A stretch of 64,000 bases of DNA, taken from the NCBI RefSeq assembly GCF_011764585.1, contig NZ_AP022853.1, positions 2,637,501 through 2,701,500 on the forward strand, read 5' to 3'. Source of the stretch: Sulfurimicrobium lacus (GTDB taxonomy: Bacteria; Pseudomonadota; Gammaproteobacteria; Burkholderiales; Sulfuricellaceae). Both the position numbers and the translations under genes were made by a program. This document shows positions 55,423 through 63,263 of this stretch, piece by piece (position 1 is the first letter of the stretch; each line of letters opens with the position of its first letter). The notes beneath the pieces were generated by a model. That model searched no databases. It was not told where the DNA came from and worked only from the letters and a program-made list of their open reading frames with translations.

Positions 55423-55805
55423 GATTGCTGCTCGACACCCACTTGGCACTGTGGTGGCTGATTCGCGCTCAGCGCGTCCCCGCCGAGGCGCGGGAACTGG
55501 TCGAAAGCGCGGCTGAACCGGTGGCAATCAGCCGCGCCTCGCTATGGGAAATGGCGATCAAGATTTCCATCGGCAAGCTGGAGATCGACCTGCCGCGATT
55601 CGTCAAAATGGCCGAAGCTTCCGGCTTCGAATGGCTGGACATCAAGAACGAGCATCTCTTGTCCGTTGCCGCCTTGCCGCTTTTCGACGATCACCGCGAC
55701 CCGTTCGACCGCCTGTTGGTGGCACAAAGCCGGACGGAACCACTGGTATTGCTGACGAGCGATGCCAAACTGGCCCGCTATGGATCGACTGTACGCGTGG
55801 TTTGA
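55419..55805 (+). CDS. PIN-domain toxin (VapC-like)
   Basis: A 128-residue PIN-domain protein. The acidic metal-binding residues are in MRLLLDTHLALWWL (Asp6) and DHRDPFDRLLVAQS. PIN toxins are ribonucleases, often cutting tRNA. The start at 55419 overlaps the antitoxin stop. The pair interrupts the nor accessory genes. Confidence 0.9.
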   Translation: MRLLLDTHLALWWLIRAQRVPAEARELVESAAEPVAISRASLWEMAIKISIGKLEIDLPRFVKMAEASGFEWLDIKNEHLLSVAALPLFDDHRDPFDRLLVAQSRTEPLVLLTSDAKLARYGSTVRVV

Positions 55806-55848
55806 CGCAATGAAACGCAGGGCAATACCCGAATGGTAGAGCACATTC

Positions 55849-55869
55849 GGCGGATTAAGCTAATCCGCC
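55849..55869. repeat. Short perfect hairpin (GGCGGATTA family)
   Basis: GGCGGATTA pairs with TAATCCGCC around a three-base loop, followed by CTACG. This resembles a common dispersed short palindrome. It lies between the PIN toxin gene and the converging diguanylate cyclase gene. Confidence 0.7.
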
Positions 55870-55908
55870 CTACGCTGGCTGTTTAACACACGAGGAGCGG
55901 AGCGACTA

Positions 55909-55947
55909 AAGGGCATTGCACCGCATGACGTCAGGCGCAATGCCCTT
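55909..55947 (-). terminator. Terminator-like hairpin after the diguanylate cyclase
   Basis: AAGGGCATTGC pairs with GCAATGCCCTT around a 17-base loop. It lies between converging genes and only a short T-run follows on the minus strand, so it may be a weak bidirectional terminator. Confidence 0.55.
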
Positions 55948-55950
55948 GGG

Positions 55951-56865
55951 TTATTGAGCCGACGCGTTCTGCGTCGCCGAATCCTCTAGCCGCACACAAT
56001 TCCGCCCAGCCGCTTTTGCTGAATACATTGCCTTATCGGCACGGTCAATGGAAATTTCAACCGGGACGTCAGGGTCTAGCAGTACCACGCCAAAAGATGC
56101 GGTGATATGGATAGGCTTTTCCTCGCCGAGATTGATGGACATTGATGCGAGCCCTTCTCGCAAACGTTCCACCATGTCATAGCAAGCGGCCAATTCAATG
56201 TGTTGCATCAAGAGCAGGAATTCTTCCCCGCCGTAACGGAATATTTTGTCATACGGACGGAGGTGTTCGATCATGTAGCGAACCGACGCTTTCAACACAC
56301 GGTCTCCTGCGAGATGCCCACGGTTATCATTAATCGCCTTGAAATTGTCCAAGTCCATCATGACAATGCAGCAAGACTGCACCCCACGTTTTATCAACGC
56401 CTGCTGCTCGCGAAAGGCCGGGAGAATGCCGAATCTGGTAATGGCACCGGTAAGTGAATCGTGGTTGTACAGCAAGTTCTCCAGTTCATGCTCCAAGGCG
56501 GATATTTCAAGACGCATCCGTTCGAGCGCATTGGAAAAATTGTCATAATCAGAACTATTAATAAGCGTTCCTGCTTGTGAATCGATTAGCAGTTTTGCAG
56601 CCAGCTGATGCATGAGTTTATGCACTTCACCCAGGGCGATGAATCCAGGGTAATCACGCAATTTCTCGGTCGCTTCGCTGTAGTACCATTGCCCGAAGCC
56701 GCAGTGCTGATGCGCTTCAGGGCTGAGATCGCATAGGTCACTCGGTAACTTGCAAGTAACTGAGCGCATCATCGCAGCGTACCACTGCTGATGATTGATG
56801 AGAGCTTGCTCCAGTTGAGTGAGCATTCCTTGCAGTTCTTCTCTGGAGAGATCGTAGTGTTCCAT
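55951..56865 (-). CDS. dgcZ: Diguanylate cyclase with CZB zinc-sensing domain (DgcZ-like)
   Basis: A 304-residue protein, near the length of E. coli DgcZ. The N-terminal CZB-type region has HQQWYAAMMRSV, a Cys/His set in HQHCGFGQWYYSE and HKLMHQLA. The GGDEF domain follows (HDSLTGAITRFG; DLDNFKAINDN) with active site YGGEEFLLL and an RPYD inhibitory site five residues before it. It makes cyclic di-GMP, probably inhibited by zinc. The ATG at 56865 follows GGGAG. No other c-di-GMP gene is nearby. Confidence 0.87.
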   Translation of the reverse strand: MEHYDLSREELQGMLTQLEQALINHQQWYAAMMRSVTCKLPSDLCDLSPEAHQHCGFGQWYYSEATEKLRDYPGFIALGEVHKLMHQLAAKLLIDSQAGTLINSSDYDNFSNALERMRLEISALEHELENLLYNHDSLTGAITRFGILPAFREQQALIKRGVQSCCIVMMDLDNFKAINDNRGHLAGDRVLKASVRYMIEHLRPYDKIFRYGGEEFLLLMQHIELAACYDMVERLREGLASMSINLGEEKPIHITASFGVVLLDPDVPVEISIDRADKAMYSAKAAGRNCVRLEDSATQNASAQ

Positions 56866-57137
56866 TTGCTTGCTCCCAAGTATTGGGTTAATAACAAAAG
56901 ATGCTAAACAACAGGACTTGTTTTTTCGAACCATTCAAATGAAATTGTCGCCCAAAGCTTACAAAATCAAGTAACACGGGGGGCTACGGACACGTAAAGC
57001 CCCACACTATCAGTGATACTCCATGTCATCAACATGATGATGGTTTGATGGCGTCCAACCTGCTGCGCAATACGAAATGACGCGCCAAAACACCTTGAGC
57101 GCACCTGCTTCCGCGACCGCCCCCCTGCCGCCCCTTG
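56866..57137. promoter_or_regulatory. Divergent gap between dgcZ and norD
   Basis: A 272-base gap with AT-rich sequence next to dgcZ and GC-rich sequence next to norD. A weak FNR-like sequence, TTGATGGCGTCCAA, lies at 57045-57058, about 80 bases before norD. Nothing else is recognised. Confidence 0.35.
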
Positions 57138-59036
57138 ATGCAAAACAAGGCGCCGCTCCACAGATTCGCTAGACTTTCCATTCCCACTAACTCATGGCTG
57201 CTGGATCAAATGGAAGAACAAGTCGGCGCACTCTGGCACAAGCTCATCACCGGCGTAGCCGACCGGCGCTATCCCGCCGAGGCGGTCGCGCTGGAGCAGA
57301 TCAGCAAGACCGCCGGCATCCTGTTCCGCGCCTGGGGCGGCGATAGCGGGCTGGCGGTGAAGTCCGCCAGCGCCACCGCCAACGAGGCGAAGCGCAGCCT
57401 GCTGCAGCGCATCGCCGGCAGCAATCTCAAAACCGAGCTGACCTGGCTGGATGGGGAAACGCTCAACCTGCCCGCTGCCATCGATCTCTTTCCCCTGCGC
57501 AGCCTGAACCGCGATCTTTACCTGTGGCTGATCGCGCTGGCGGCTGCCGAACCCGACCCTGGCCTGTCGTGGATACGGCGCAACCAGCAGGCCACGCTGG
57601 ATGTGCTGGCGCGCTTCCCCGGCCTGGCGCCGCGCTACCGCCGTCTGGTGGATGCCGTGCTGGCCATGCGTCCGCTGCCGCGAAGCCTGCAGCAAGGGGA
57701 GCGGGAACAGGAGGAAGCGATCCGCGCCGCATTGCAAAACCCCGGCAGCGTGGACCGGCTGCCGCCCGCCCGGCGTGCGCCCCAGCCGGTTTTCCTGTGG
57801 CTGCACCCCGACCCGCCGGTGAGCGCGCCGGCCAAGGGCGGCGGCAAGGAGCCGGAAAGCCACGAGGGCGGCGACAGCAAGAAGAGTGAAAAAGACCGCC
57901 GTTACCAGGCGGAGCGGGTCGACATGCCGGAAGAGAAGAACGCCTTCATGATGTACTTCAGGGCGGAGAGCATTTTCAGCTGGGCCGAATACATCAAGGT
58001 CAATCGCCCCACCGAGGAGGACGAGCCGCCCGACGAGCGCCCGGCGGAGGACCTGGACCGCCTGAGCGTGGCGCAGGACGGCAAGACCACGGCCTCGCGC
58101 CTGAAGTTCGACCTCGACCTGCCTTCCGAGCAAGCTGACGACCTGCCGCTCGGAGACGGCATCCTGCTGCCGGAATGGCATTACAAGAAACAGAAGCTCC
58201 AGCCCGCGCACTGCCGCGTGCAGCCGATGGTGGCGCGCAACGCCGAAGCGCAGCCCCTGCCCGCGCACCTGTCCGCCACCGCGCGCCGTTTGCGCAGCCA
58301 GTTCGAGGCGCTGACGCCGGCCAAGGTCTGGTTCAAGGGCCAGTTCGACGGCACCGAACTCGATCTCGATGCCTGCGTGCAATTCACCGCTGACCGCATC
58401 AGTGGCCTGGAAGCGCGGGAAGCGGGACTGTACAGGGCCCATCAATACCGCGACCGCGATCTCGCCTGCCTGCTGCTGGCCGATCTCTCGCTCTCCACGG
58501 ACGCCTACGTCAGCGATCACGCCCGCGTCATCGACGTCATCCGCGACACCCTGTTCCTTTTCTCCGAAGCGCTCTCGGCCACCGGCGACCGCTTCGCGCT
58601 CTACGGCTTCTCGTCCCTCAAGCGGGAAAACATCCGCTTCCACGTGCTCAAGGAATTCGAGCGCAAGTACAACGCCGAGGTGCGCGGGCGCATCGCCGCC
58701 ATCAAGCCCGGCTTTTATACCCGCATGGGTGCGGCGATTCGCCATTCCAGCCAGCTGCTGGCGAAACAGGCCGCCACGCAAAGGCTGTTGCTGATCCTCA
58801 CCGACGGCAAGCCCAACGACCTGGACCAGTACGAAGGACGCTACGGCGTCGAAGACACCCGCGTCGCCATCCACGAGGCACGCCAGATGGGCCTGCGCCC
58901 GTTCTGCGTCACCATCGACGAAAAAGGCAGCAGCTATTTGCCGCATTTGTTCGGCGTCAACGGCTATGTGGTGATCCGCAAGCCGTCGGAATTGCCGCGC
59001 GAGCTGCCGATGCTGTATGCGCAACTGACGCACTAG
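57138..59036 (+). CDS. norD: NO reductase activation protein NorD
   Basis: A 632-residue vWA protein. The N-terminal region (EEQVGALWHKLITG) is followed by a Pro/Glu/Lys-rich linker near residue 220-270 and a C-terminal vWA domain from about residue 440, with MIDAS motif LADLSLST and ILTDGKPNDLDQY. It works with NorQ to mature NO reductase. The start is uncertain: 57138 (ATG) keeps the frame, but 57210 (MEEQVGAL) would fit family N-termini; neither has a good ribosome site. It lies about 4 kb from norQ. Confidence 0.9.
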   Translation: MQNKAPLHRFARLSIPTNSWLLDQMEEQVGALWHKLITGVADRRYPAEAVALEQISKTAGILFRAWGGDSGLAVKSASATANEAKRSLLQRIAGSNLKTELTWLDGETLNLPAAIDLFPLRSLNRDLYLWLIALAAAEPDPGLSWIRRNQQATLDVLARFPGLAPRYRRLVDAVLAMRPLPRSLQQGEREQEEAIRAALQNPGSVDRLPPARRAPQPVFLWLHPDPPVSAPAKGGGKEPESHEGGDSKKSEKDRRYQAERVDMPEEKNAFMMYFRAESIFSWAEYIKVNRPTEEDEPPDERPAEDLDRLSVAQDGKTTASRLKFDLDLPSEQADDLPLGDGILLPEWHYKKQKLQPAHCRVQPMVARNAEAQPLPAHLSATARRLRSQFEALTPAKVWFKGQFDGTELDLDACVQFTADRISGLEAREAGLYRAHQYRDRDLACLLLADLSLSTDAYVSDHARVIDVIRDTLFLFSEALSATGDRFALYGFSSLKRENIRFHVLKEFERKYNAEVRGRIAAIKPGFYTRMGAAIRHSSQLLAKQAATQRLLLILTDGKPNDLDQYEGRYGVEDTRVAIHEARQMGLRPFCVTIDEKGSSYLPHLFGVNGYVVIRKPSELPRELPMLYAQLTH

Positions 59037-59080
59037 CGGAACTGAATTGGGGTCTGAAAGTCCGGGGCACCAGTCGGCCC

Positions 59081-59184
59081 GCCCCTCCCCTTTCAAGGGG
59101 GAGGTTGGGAGGGGGATGGGGCATGAGCGCAGCGGCAGATTCCAACCCATCCCCACCCCAGCCCTCCCCTTGAAAGGGAGGGAG
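59081..59184. repeat. Palindromic repeat (CCCTCCCCTTTCAAG family)
   Basis: GCCCCTCCCCTTTCAAGGGG is mirrored by CCCCTTGAAAGGGAGGG, and GGGGGATGGG by CCCATCCCC further in. It lies between the converging norD and nosY genes. Confidence 0.85.
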
Positions 59185-59217
59185 TAGTGCGTCACTGGTT
59201 GAAAATTCCTTGCCCGA

Positions 59218-60045
59218 TCAAGGCAGATCGCCGCGCCGGAACATGAAATAGCCCGCGGTTGCACATATTGTGCCGATCACCAGCGGATATACCACGCCGT
59301 AAATCATGAATCCGGTCGCACCCAGCGTGTCGGTGATCACGTAGGCGGCAGGCCCCAGCACGATCAACTGGGGATCGAACAGCATCAGTGCTGCGGTGCG
59401 GAAAACCTGCAGCGGGTTGGCGAGGGCGATGGTCACCGCGAGTTCGGGCGAGATGTGGCCCTTTATCATCACGCCGAGCAGGATCAGGTCGAGGAACAGC
59501 AGCATGGCGAGCCATACCACGAACGCCGCACCCTGCGCCACGTCGGTGGAACGCGCCAGGGTGGAGAGCAACATGGCGATCCCGAGGAAACACCATCCCA
59601 TCACTGCCAGCAGCGCGGTGTAGTAGAGGAACATGAACCACGGCACCTCGATATGTTGCACCAGCGCCCACAGCGCGGCGCCCAGCATGGCGAGGAAGAC
59701 CGGCATGAACACCACGATGTAGCGCCCCAGCAGTTTGCCCCAGTACCACGCGGAGAGCGAAACCGGCAGCGACAGCAGGTATTCGAACACGCCGGCCTCG
59801 CGGTCGCCGGCCACCGAGCGCACCGTGGTGATAAGCACGAAAATCGGCAGAATCGCCATGCACAGCTGGATGTAGGTCACCAGCAGGCGCGACAGCCCGA
59901 TGAAGCCCAGCACGCGCGATTCGGTCAGGCCGAAAGCGAACAGCATGGCGACGATGCCGCCGAATACCAGGGTATAGATCATGAACCAGCGGGCGCGCAG
60001 GGATTCCACCACATCGAGTTTGGCGGTAAGCCATAAGTTTTTCAT
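59218..60045 (-). CDS. nosY: Nitrous oxide reductase maturation permease NosY
   Basis: A 275-residue ABC-2 type permease with six probable helices, for example LLVTYIQLCMAILPIFVLITT and TGFMIYGVVYPLVIGTICATAG. GDREAGVFEYLLSLPVS is a recognisable NosY stretch. With NosF and NosD it moves a sulfur-containing species or copper chaperone signal for the Cu centres of NosZ. Gene order here is nosD-G-H-F-L-Y. Confidence 0.92.
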   Translation of the reverse strand: MKNLWLTAKLDVVESLRARWFMIYTLVFGGIVAMLFAFGLTESRVLGFIGLSRLLVTYIQLCMAILPIFVLITTVRSVAGDREAGVFEYLLSLPVSLSAWYWGKLLGRYIVVFMPVFLAMLGAALWALVQHIEVPWFMFLYYTALLAVMGWCFLGIAMLLSTLARSTDVAQGAAFVVWLAMLLFLDLILLGVMIKGHISPELAVTIALANPLQVFRTAALMLFDPQLIVLGPAAYVITDTLGATGFMIYGVVYPLVIGTICATAGYFMFRRGDLP

Positions 60046-60059
60046 TCAAATTCCTTGTT

Positions 60060-60141
60060 GATAGCTGTCAGCCATCAGCGATCAGCGGTCAGGAAGAACC
60101 CGAGGTTTTGCTGAAAGCTGACAGCTGATAGCTGATAGCTA
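60060..60141. repeat. Imperfect palindrome between nosL and nosY
   Basis: GATAGCTGTCAGCCATCAGC is mirrored by GCTGACAGCTGATAGCTGAT. It resembles in style the elements at 13141 and 23417 and fits in the gap between two operon genes. Confidence 0.65.
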
Positions 60142-60570
60142 TTTACCTTTAGCCAAAATTCGTTTTCTGGCTTCTTCAAAACTCACCGCGCCCGGTTCCG
60201 GCAGCGCCACCGCACCGAAGCCATAGGCCATCGGGGTAGTCTTGTTCGGCACATAATGCGCCTTGCGAGCATCGATCCACTGGTTGGAACGCATGTCCAT
60301 CGCCCAGAACTCCGTGGCCGGATCGTCTGCCCAGGGTTTGTCCTTGAGCCAGAAAACCGCGCAGCCGAAATCGTCGAACTTGAATGCCTGGTGCTTCGGG
60401 CCACCGCGCACCTGCGCGGCAAAGCGCTTGTCGCTCAAAGCCATGCTGCAGCGCACACAGGTGTCGCGGTCCCATTTGACTTCCACCGGGCCGGTTTTGG
60501 GTTCCTGGTGGCACGCGGCCAGCAGACCCAGCAGCAGGAACACGGCGCAATATTTTAGCCACCGGCTCAT
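60139..60570 (-). CDS. nosL: Copper-binding lipoprotein NosL
   Basis: A 143-residue lipoprotein (lipobox LLAAC near residue 20). The conserved NosL stretches CVRCSMALSDKRFAAQV and KFDDFGCAVFWL are present, with AHYVPNKTTPMAYGFGAV near the end. NosL binds Cu(I) and delivers it to N2O reductase. It overlaps nosF by four bases. Confidence 0.94.
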   Translation of the reverse strand: MSRWLKYCAVFLLLGLLAACHQEPKTGPVEVKWDRDTCVRCSMALSDKRFAAQVRGGPKHQAFKFDDFGCAVFWLKDKPWADDPATEFWAMDMRSNQWIDARKAHYVPNKTTPMAYGFGAVALPEPGAVSFEEARKRILAKGK

Positions 60571-61433
60571 GCTTCGCCGCCCTTGTCTTCATCCAGGCTG
60601 ATGGAGGTCAGGACGCCCACATAGCGCGAGATCATGCCGAGGAAACGCAGGCGGTCCGGGCCGGCCACGTTGCCCTGCCACTCCAGCCCCCCGCCCATGT
60701 CGCGGAAGTTCCAGCCCAGCAGCGCCTTGGCGATGGCTTCCTCGGAACGGCGCAGCGTCAGGCGGCACGCCAGCTTGCCGGAAAGCGACACGTCTTCGGC
60801 CACCCGGTCGTCCAGCACCACCTTGCCGCGGTCCATTTCCAGCACGCGGTTGACCAGGGGCGCCACCTCGTCGAGGCGGTGGCTGGAAATCAGCATGGTG
60901 GTGTTTTCCAGCCGTTCCGCGAGCAACTCGAAGAAGATGTGACGGGCGTCGGGATCGAGGTTGGCAGCGGGTTCGTCCATCACCAGCACGCTGGTGTCGC
61001 GCCCCATGGCGATGGCGATGAGGAGTTTCTGCTTCATGCCGCCGGACAGCTTGACGAAGGGCAGGTGTGAAATCTTCCCGAAATCCAGCCCCAGTCTGGC
61101 CGCGACGTCTTCCATGCGCTTGCGCTCGGTGTTGCACAGGGAAGCGGCGAAACCGACCAGCTGGCCCACCGGCATTTTCAGCGGTGGCGGCAACTGCGGC
61201 ACGAAGCCGATCTTCTGTAGCACTTTGCTCCGCTCGCGCCGCGGTATCAGCCCGTTTACCGTGACTTCGCCGTCGTAGGTGTACTCCCCGAGCAGGCAGC
61301 GGATGAGGGTTGTTTTCCCCGCGCCGTTGGAGCCGACCAGCGCGATGCGCTCGCCGAGCTCGATGTTCAGATCGATATGATCGAGGACCTGGTTGCGCTT
61401 GAATGTTTTTGAAACGTGATTGAAATTGATCAT
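60567..61433 (-). CDS. nosF: Nitrous oxide reductase maturation ATPase NosF
   Basis: A 288-residue ABC ATPase. Walker A is GSNGAGKTTLIRCLLG, signature is KLSGGMKQKLLIAIAM, and Walker B is VLVMDEPAANLD. It energises the NosDFY complex. It is followed by nosL with a four-base overlap, and the nosH-like gene is 22 bases upstream. Confidence 0.93.
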   Translation of the reverse strand: MINFNHVSKTFKRNQVLDHIDLNIELGERIALVGSNGAGKTTLIRCLLGEYTYDGEVTVNGLIPRRERSKVLQKIGFVPQLPPPLKMPVGQLVGFAASLCNTERKRMEDVAARLGLDFGKISHLPFVKLSGGMKQKLLIAIAMGRDTSVLVMDEPAANLDPDARHIFFELLAERLENTTMLISSHRLDEVAPLVNRVLEMDRGKVVLDDRVAEDVSLSGKLACRLTLRRSEEAIAKALLGWNFRDMGGGLEWQGNVAGPDRLRFLGMISRYVGVLTSISLDEDKGGEA

Positions 61434-61455
61434 TTTTAGTATTTGGCTTCAATTC

Positions 61456-62424
61456 CTACATTATTTTCCGAAGACCCTTGATCTCGAAGCTCAAGGCCCC
61501 GCTCGGGCACACGTCGATGCACATGCCGCAGCGCGTGCAGTCCGCACCGATGTCCAGCTGCGCGCTCGGCGCCCTCCCCTTGATGACGCATTCCAGCACG
61601 TGAGGCACCTCGCAGACCTTGCGGCACTCGCCTTCATGGTGGCAATTGGCCAGCTTGTAGGTCACATGCAGGGGCGAAAACACACCGACGATGCCGTAGG
61701 TCAGTCCGATCGGGCAGACGTAGCGACACCAGGCGCGGCGCGAATAGAAGATCTCGAACAGCAACAGCAGCGTCACCCAGCCCAGCGCGAGTCCCGGCCC
61801 GTAGATCAGCGCCCGGCTGACGATGCCGGTCGGCGAGATGGTTTCGAACACGGTATAGCCAGTGACCCATGCCATCCCCGCGAACAGCACCCAGAACACA
61901 GTACGCACGCCGCGGTGGAAAGCGTGGTCGGAAATTTTCTTTTTCTCCACCAGGTACACGTGCAGGCGCTCGGCGTTTTCCGCCAGGAAATGGTAGGGGC
62001 AGACCCAGGAGCAGAACGTGCGCCCGCCCAGCGCCAGCCACAGGACGAAAACCGTACCGGTACCGATCAGCAGGTTGACGATGATGTGCTTGTGCGCCAG
62101 CATCACCTGCAGCGCGGAATTCAGGTCGATCAGGTGGAAGCCGAGCATGCGCGATGCAGTCAGTGCGCCTTCCAGTATCTGGATGTCGAACCAGAACGAC
62201 ACCGTGAACAGCAGGTTGATCGACAGCAGCGCGATCCAGCGCCTCTTGAGCCAGTATTTCTTCTTCTGGTGTGCGCGCGCCTCCAGCTTGAGCGCGTCGA
62301 AGTCATGCTTCTCGCTCTTCTTGTAGAAGTGGATGGTCTTGGCTTCTTCAGTGTAGTCGACGGGGCCGGGCTTGCGCGGATCGCCGCCCAGCATCACACG
62401 CACCGATTCAAGATATTTGTTCAT
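61456..62424 (-). CDS. nosH: NapH-like membrane polyferredoxin of the nos cluster
   Basis: A 322-residue membrane protein with about four helices. CX3CP motifs CSWVCPYHFL and CRYVCPIGL are present, and a [4Fe-4S] set CTRCGMCIDVCP lies near the C-terminus, with CHHEGECRKVCEVPHVLEC before it. It resembles NapH and NosH. In nos clusters lacking NosR, NosG and NosH are proposed to move electrons from quinol to the NosZ system. The ATG at 62424 overlaps the nosG stop. Confidence 0.83.
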   Translation of the reverse strand: MNKYLESVRVMLGGDPRKPGPVDYTEEAKTIHFYKKSEKHDFDALKLEARAHQKKKYWLKRRWIALLSINLLFTVSFWFDIQILEGALTASRMLGFHLIDLNSALQVMLAHKHIIVNLLIGTGTVFVLWLALGGRTFCSWVCPYHFLAENAERLHVYLVEKKKISDHAFHRGVRTVFWVLFAGMAWVTGYTVFETISPTGIVSRALIYGPGLALGWVTLLLLFEIFYSRRAWCRYVCPIGLTYGIVGVFSPLHVTYKLANCHHEGECRKVCEVPHVLECVIKGRAPSAQLDIGADCTRCGMCIDVCPSGALSFEIKGLRKIM

Positions 62425-63263
62425 CAGACGCTCCAGCCTTTGCGCGCTTCCACCACGATTGCCGCCAGATCGGGCGGGCATACCATTTCGCACACTCCAC
62501 AGCCGACGCAGGCTTCATGCACCACGGGCGAATGGATCTCGACACCATTTTCCTTCACGATTTCCATGGAAATCGCGTTCTTGATCGGGCAGGTGCGCAC
62601 GCACAGGTCGCACAGTTCGAGGTCGTACGGGTGATCGCGCAGCGGGATGGGCTTCCAGCGATCCACTTCCATGAAACGCATCGTGCCCTCGAACGACTGC
62701 CCTCGAGCCGCGCCCTTGATGCCCTTGCCCTGGCGCGCGAGGCATTTTTCCGGGCGCACCAGGACAGCCAGGCCGCTGCGCTCCTTCAGGTTCAGCGTGG
62801 GTTCCGGGCTCTTTTCCTTGGCAAGCAGGATGGGAGGGGCTGGCAACACCATCTCGCTGCGCGTCGGCATGAAGGTGGGCTTCTTGTAAACCAGCGCACC
62901 CGTGGGACAGGCCAGGATGCACTGCACGGCATCACAGGAAAAATCGCAAGCCTGGGTGCGCGAGTCGATATAGGGCACGCCCACACCAAAACCCTGATCG
63001 AGATCGTCGAGCTTGATGGCCGCGACCGGGCAAACCTGGACGCACTGGCCGCACTTGATGCAGGAAGAAAGAAAATCCGGCTCTTCCAGCGCGCCCGGCG
63101 GCCGCATGCGCACATTCCATGCCCTGGCCACCGGAATATAGCCGACCGAGGAAATGCCCAACACCGCCGCGCCCAGCACGACGGAGCGCAAGAATTTCCG
63201 CCGCGCCTCCAGCTTGCGCTTGTTGATCAGGGGATTGCTTGCTCGTGGTTTCTCATCGCTCAT
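62424..63263 (-). CDS. nosG: NapG-like ferredoxin of the nos cluster
   Basis: A 279-residue ferredoxin with a twin-arginine-like signal (ARRKFLRSVVLGAAVLG). Four cluster sets are visible: CIKCGQCVQVCP, CDFSCDAVQCILACP, CDLCVRTCP and CVGCGVCEMVCP. It resembles NapG and NosG. The ATG at 63263 gives MSDEKPRASN and overlaps the nosD stop; a frame start at 63446 lies inside nosD and is rejected. Confidence 0.85.
   Translation of the reverse strand: MSDEKPRASNPLINKRKLEARRKFLRSVVLGAAVLGISSVGYIPVARAWNVRMRPPGALEEPDFLSSCIKCGQCVQVCPVAAIKLDDLDQGFGVGVPYIDSRTQACDFSCDAVQCILACPTGALVYKKPTFMPTRSEMVLPAPPILLAKEKSPEPTLNLKERSGLAVLVRPEKCLARQGKGIKGAARGQSFEGTMRFMEVDRWKPIPLRDHPYDLELCDLCVRTCPIKNAISMEIVKENGVEIHSPVVHEACVGCGVCEMVCPPDLAAIVVEARKGWSV

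Noticed and set aside
57192-59264. A 690-codon open frame opposite norD
   Set aside because: norD has clear vWA motifs and family length; the antisense frame runs through the 59081 repeat and has no recognisable domain.
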